Below are positions 60,595 through 64,000 of a stretch of DNA of 64,000 bases, piece after piece. Below the pieces are notes generated by a model that was not told where the DNA came from, made no database searches, and was given only the letters and a program-made list of their open reading frames with translations. Source of the DNA: Stictocephala bisonia. Taxonomy: Eukaryota > Arthropoda > Insecta > Hemiptera > Membracidae. How positions within the stretch are numbered: position 1 is the stretch's first letter; the number at the start of each line of letters is the position of its first letter. The stretch is from NCBI GenBank assembly GCA_035578905.1, contig JAQJVL010000288.1:62001-126000 (forward strand), in the 5' to 3' direction. The position numbers were made by a program, and so were the translations under genes.

Positions 60595-61122
60595 GTTTAG
60601 CTACACAAAAAACGCAAAAACATAGTTTTATATTTCAACGGTTCTGGCTGCAATGGTGATCGTATCGCAAAACTTTAAGTGTCAATTGATAGGCGAAGAA
60701 CGTTTCTAGTGGGAGATGAGTTGGTTTTTGTAAGATTTGAGGTTATAAAAATAGTCTTCGTCGTGAAATATGTGAAACTTTACATTCTTTCTTGATTTTT
60801 AATTTAAAACTCATAATATCATCTTATGAACCACTAAATTGGACATTTAATAATAAAACAGCGTTCACTATAACTAGTTTTAATAATAAACACGATCCGT
60901 AAAGTTGAAATACAATGGCATGTTTAGGCCCACAATCGGAAAAATTGCATGACAAATATGACTGTAGACTTCCCAGCGATGACTCCCCAGTGCATGACAA
61001 ATATACGACTGTAGACTTCTCAGCGATAATTTCCCAGCGATGACTTCCCAGTGCATGACTTCCCAGCGATGACTTCCCAGTGCATGACTTCCCAGCCCAT
61101 GACAGGGAAACGGCCACCTTAA
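60595..61122. mobile_element. TTAA-type MITE, copy 2
   Basis: The ends read TTAA-GGGGCCGTTT (left) and AAACGGCCACC-TTAA (right), so the inverted repeats match with one extra base and the TTAA is duplicated. The interior is collinear with 8988-9482 (AAACATAGTTTTATATTTCA, a GATCGTA block, GAGTTGGTTTTTGTAAG, GTTCACTATAAC, GGCATGTTTAGG). It is non-coding; the minus frame at 60824-61117 is incidental. A local minisatellite lies inside. Confidence 0.82.
60965..61100. repeat. 29-bp minisatellite inside the TTAA MITE
   Basis: ACTTCCCAGCGATG and ACTTCCCAGTGCATG alternate several times where copy 1 of the MITE (9438-9470) has a single TTCCCAGCGGTGACTGGG. The expansion is therefore private to this copy. 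Confidence 0.85.
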
Positions 61123-61564
61123 TCAGTTCCTTTGATTAATGTTTTGTCGTTAGCCATGGAAGGGTCGCAAATATCGTGAAACCACTGCAGTAATATGGCA
61201 TAGTCGGAAAATGTATCAACGTTTAGGACTTGGAGACACCGTAATTAGGAAAAACATTTTAGTAAGACATGTCTCAGGCCAATGCTTAAGACTGCGTTGG
61301 CGACCACTCTGTTTACTATGTTAAAGGTGATGGTCAGACGTTTTGAAACTTTACATCTGCCTGCAATGATGTTACAGTCTTTAACATATTTCCAGTTAAG
61401 AATGTACTTAATTACACTCGCCTGTTTTCATGCATTGACTACCACATTTATATGTGCCCCGTTGTCTGAATTTTAACATGAACGTTGAAAATAAGTTCAT
61501 TTAAAAATATAGTTACAAGTTGACACGAGGAGTATTATGTGCAGTATAATGTCAATACTGAAGT

Positions 61565-61760
61565 TCATAGATAATAATGTAGCCGCAACACCTTAATATA
61601 ATCCAAACACGATGTCACGAAATATCTGTAACTACTGAACAGATTTTGATGAAATTTGGAGGGAAGTTAGATTGTGAATCGTAGAGACCCATGACGAAAT
61701 TCTACACCTAAAGGCTAGAAATAACCCCTCAATGTTTAGTTTTTCCCATATGAGTAAAAT
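61565..61760. repeat. Possible Helitron-like interior fragment
   Basis: GATTTTGATGAAATTTGG at 61642-61659, within CTACTGAACA...GGGAAGTTAG, resembles a motif I recall from insect Helitron-type repeats. It is partly shared with 10155-10172. No termini were found. Confidence 0.3.
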
Positions 61761-64000
61761 TGGCACCAATTTAATTATTTATTTCAAACTTCGGATTGAA
61801 AAATAATAGGTAAACATGAAACAAAAGCTTGACTAATTTGGTATTCATTGTGAAATGTTTTAGGTCATTTCTACTAACTCTGACTTGATTGCACTACCTT
61901 GCATATACCTTAATTGGACTTATAGGGTTTTGTAGACTAAAAACGTTGTTATCTAGGAGAACGGCAGCGGGCTGTATATTAATGTGACGGTTTAGAGTGA
62001 ACCGTGGAAGAAAGGGTAAGCGAGCATAGAGAACCACCCCGTAGTGAAGCAAGGGCTGTCGGTTAGTTTGGTCTGTAGACGATAGACTCAAAGCTTGGAA
62101 TGTTTAATATGACTATGTGGAGTTGTTGCTGATCTTGAAAATTGAAGTGGGCTTTTTATTTTAGCACACAGTTTGCTCTTTGTATCTTAACAATAAAAAA
62201 AGACAAGAAAATGTTATAATTTCAGTCTGTTTCAAATGTTTTAAACTATTTAAATATACAGTTTAACAAAATTTAGAAGAGTTTTCATGACCACTTAATT
62301 TTAAAACCCTTCGAATTTATTTAGTGTCTTGAATTTCATAAATTACTTTAACCAAATTTCTATTGTTGAAATTGAAATATGTATTCTGTAAATCCATGTA
62401 GGTACAGACTTTTTTATCTTTTTTATTCTGTGTAGTTTCTCAAAGAGACATTCTGTAATCTATATTGATTTTGAAAAAAGTAAAAAAAATCCTATACAAG
62501 TCATGTACTCGAATGATAAAATGAATTAACAGAGCCACGTCGTTTTTAGCCCCACTCTTTGTGATTATAAGAGCAATATTGTACTACTTTCGTTTTCTGT
62601 AGTAATAGGCATTTTCTTTAACCAAAACAATTATTTAGGTGTTATCAGTTGTATAAGTTGTGAATTACAGTAGTTCATCCTTCTACAGTAAGAATACCGT
62701 TGGCCGTGCCAAATTATACAGTCAGTTTTTTATAAACAACCAATTTGCGCCCGGATATCTGCAAGTCAATCAACTGAACAGCGCCAACTTAGCCAAGATG
62801 AAATGCAAATTTTGTCCTAGAAGCATTAGTTCCCGGTGACAGGCTAATCCCACTACGGTTCCTACCCCAGATATTAGATGGAACAGAACATGACGAGATA
62901 AAACTGTGTCTTGTATCTTATCGGTGGTAATGATTTTAATTTTTTTACCTAAGTTATTTACTGGTAACACATTTTTTTTAATTTTAGGCATGTAGCATCT
63001 TGTATTTAATAGAATTTTTTTTATGCTTATTCTATTTTGAAATAGAAGAAGCCTAGACAGTAAAAACATTGATTTACAATAGTTTGTAAATTGAACATAA
63101 AATGAAATGTTTAAATTCATAGTTGATGGAAGTTAAATGTTATTTTGTTATTATGGGAATCATTTATTGATTTATTGTTTATTTGATCGAGTGTTTTTGA
63201 TGTATTTTTCAATTATATTTTGTCAGAATGTTTTTCTCACCATCACTGTTTAATGTTTATTAATTTATGCATTCTAATCCATATGATAGTCAACACCTAA
63301 CACTTGCCTTTCCACCTCAAAAGTTATTTTATCCAAACTAAAACTCTATTTTTCATATCTGATTCCTTGCTTGAAAATCTCTTTCTATTAAGGAAACCGT
63401 TGTAAAATATTACGTGCATTGATAATTTCAAGGTTGATTATATGAGAAAATTCAGTTTTTTATATCGTGTCGTATGTTAATATCGGCGTAAGGTTTTTTC
63501 GTAAATACAGTAAAACATTTTCATTAAGAAGGGACTAAGTGAGTTTCTTAGTTGCGCAGAATTTAGGAACCGCTGTGCTCAAGTAAGTACAGTTCATTTT
63601 ACTTTCTAAAAGAAATTGTTAATATTAGAGTTTGAGCTTGATCATTTGTTAATACATTTTGCTATGTAGCAATAAGTCGCTAACAATATGCGTATTTTAT
63701 TTGGCTAATTGAAGAATTAGTTACTACACTGTGTGTAAACTAAATATCAAACGTCACGCCATTGCATCACAACCAAGTGTCAATACAATGAAGAGGTAGT
63801 TTTAATGTTTATTCAGTTTGAAATTGATCACGTTTAAATAACAATAAGAAACAATTCATATAGATTTTGATAGAAAACATTTACTACGTTCTTCTGATTG
63901 TAAATGAATGAAATTGTATTCATTTAGAATTATTAAATTGACCGTGAATCAGTTGTTATACTTGGCAACTGACAGCAAATCAACTAAGTTTGTGTCATTT
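61761..64000. other. AT-rich non-coding stretch
   Basis: The frames at 61894-62091 and 62770-63120 (minus) are rich in AT-encoded residues and match nothing I know. No RNA gene or repeat was identified. Confidence 0.45.

Noticed and set aside
62770..63120. 116-codon minus-strand gene
   Set aside because: The composition is what AT-rich non-coding DNA gives (many I, K, L and N residues), with no domain or splice context.

Overview
This is a gene-poor, A+T-rich stretch of animal nuclear DNA, most likely from an insect with a large repeat-laden genome. The evidence is a PIF/Harbinger transposon fragment that includes a MADF-domain gene, several tRNA-headed SINE families, Helitron-like termini, a TTAA-type MITE and many minisatellites. 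A hemipteran or other hemimetabolous insect is only a guess. I find no complete host gene, no genuine tRNA or rRNA gene, and no bacterial or CRISPR feature. The window looks like intergenic DNA or the inside of one or more very long introns.

Layout: 1-9 kb holds degraded dispersed repeats, a minus-strand SINE, a 142-bp tandem array (4.3 kb) and a 43-bp array (6.9 kb). 8.5-12.1 kb holds a Leu-tRNA-headed SINE, a TTAA MITE, a (TA)n tract, an 11-copy 41-bp minisatellite, a second SINE copy in reverse, and another tRNA-headed element. 13.5-14.9 kb has a recursive-splice-like motif and an older Helitron-like repeat ending in CTAG. 15.7-25.3 kb is a run of minisatellites (85, 31, 137 and 102 bp) with SINEs between them. 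25.9-31.4 kb holds two SINEs, a second copy of the old Helitron-like repeat with a roughly 1.9-kb younger Helitron-like insertion carrying an internally deleted Harbinger element, and a second recursive-splice-like motif. 32.3-33.1 kb is a 49-bp array. 33.8-41.1 kb is mostly unique AT-rich DNA with SINE pieces. 41.6-45.1 kb is a 54/42-bp minisatellite that grew inside a SINE. 47.7-58.5 kb is a roughly 118-copy, 92-bp satellite with higher-order structure. 58.5-64 kb is AT-rich DNA with a second TTAA MITE.

The only recognisable coding sequences are two broken transposon genes at 27.8-28.8 kb. They are the N-terminal part of a Harbinger transposase and, convergent to it, a MADF-domain protein. 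The catalytic part of the transposase and the C-terminus of the MADF protein are both missing at the same junction.

Three themes stand out. First, tandem arrays here are repeatedly born inside mobile elements (SINE to 54/42-bp array, MITE to 29-bp array, old Helitron copy to ACGC run). Second, SINEs with different tRNA-like heads share one 3' module. Third, two CAG|GTRAGT motifs, each followed 28-29 nt later by AAG|GTAAAT, could be recursive splice sites of a giant plus-strand intron. Coordinates and homologies were read by eye, so repeat boundaries may be off by some bases.
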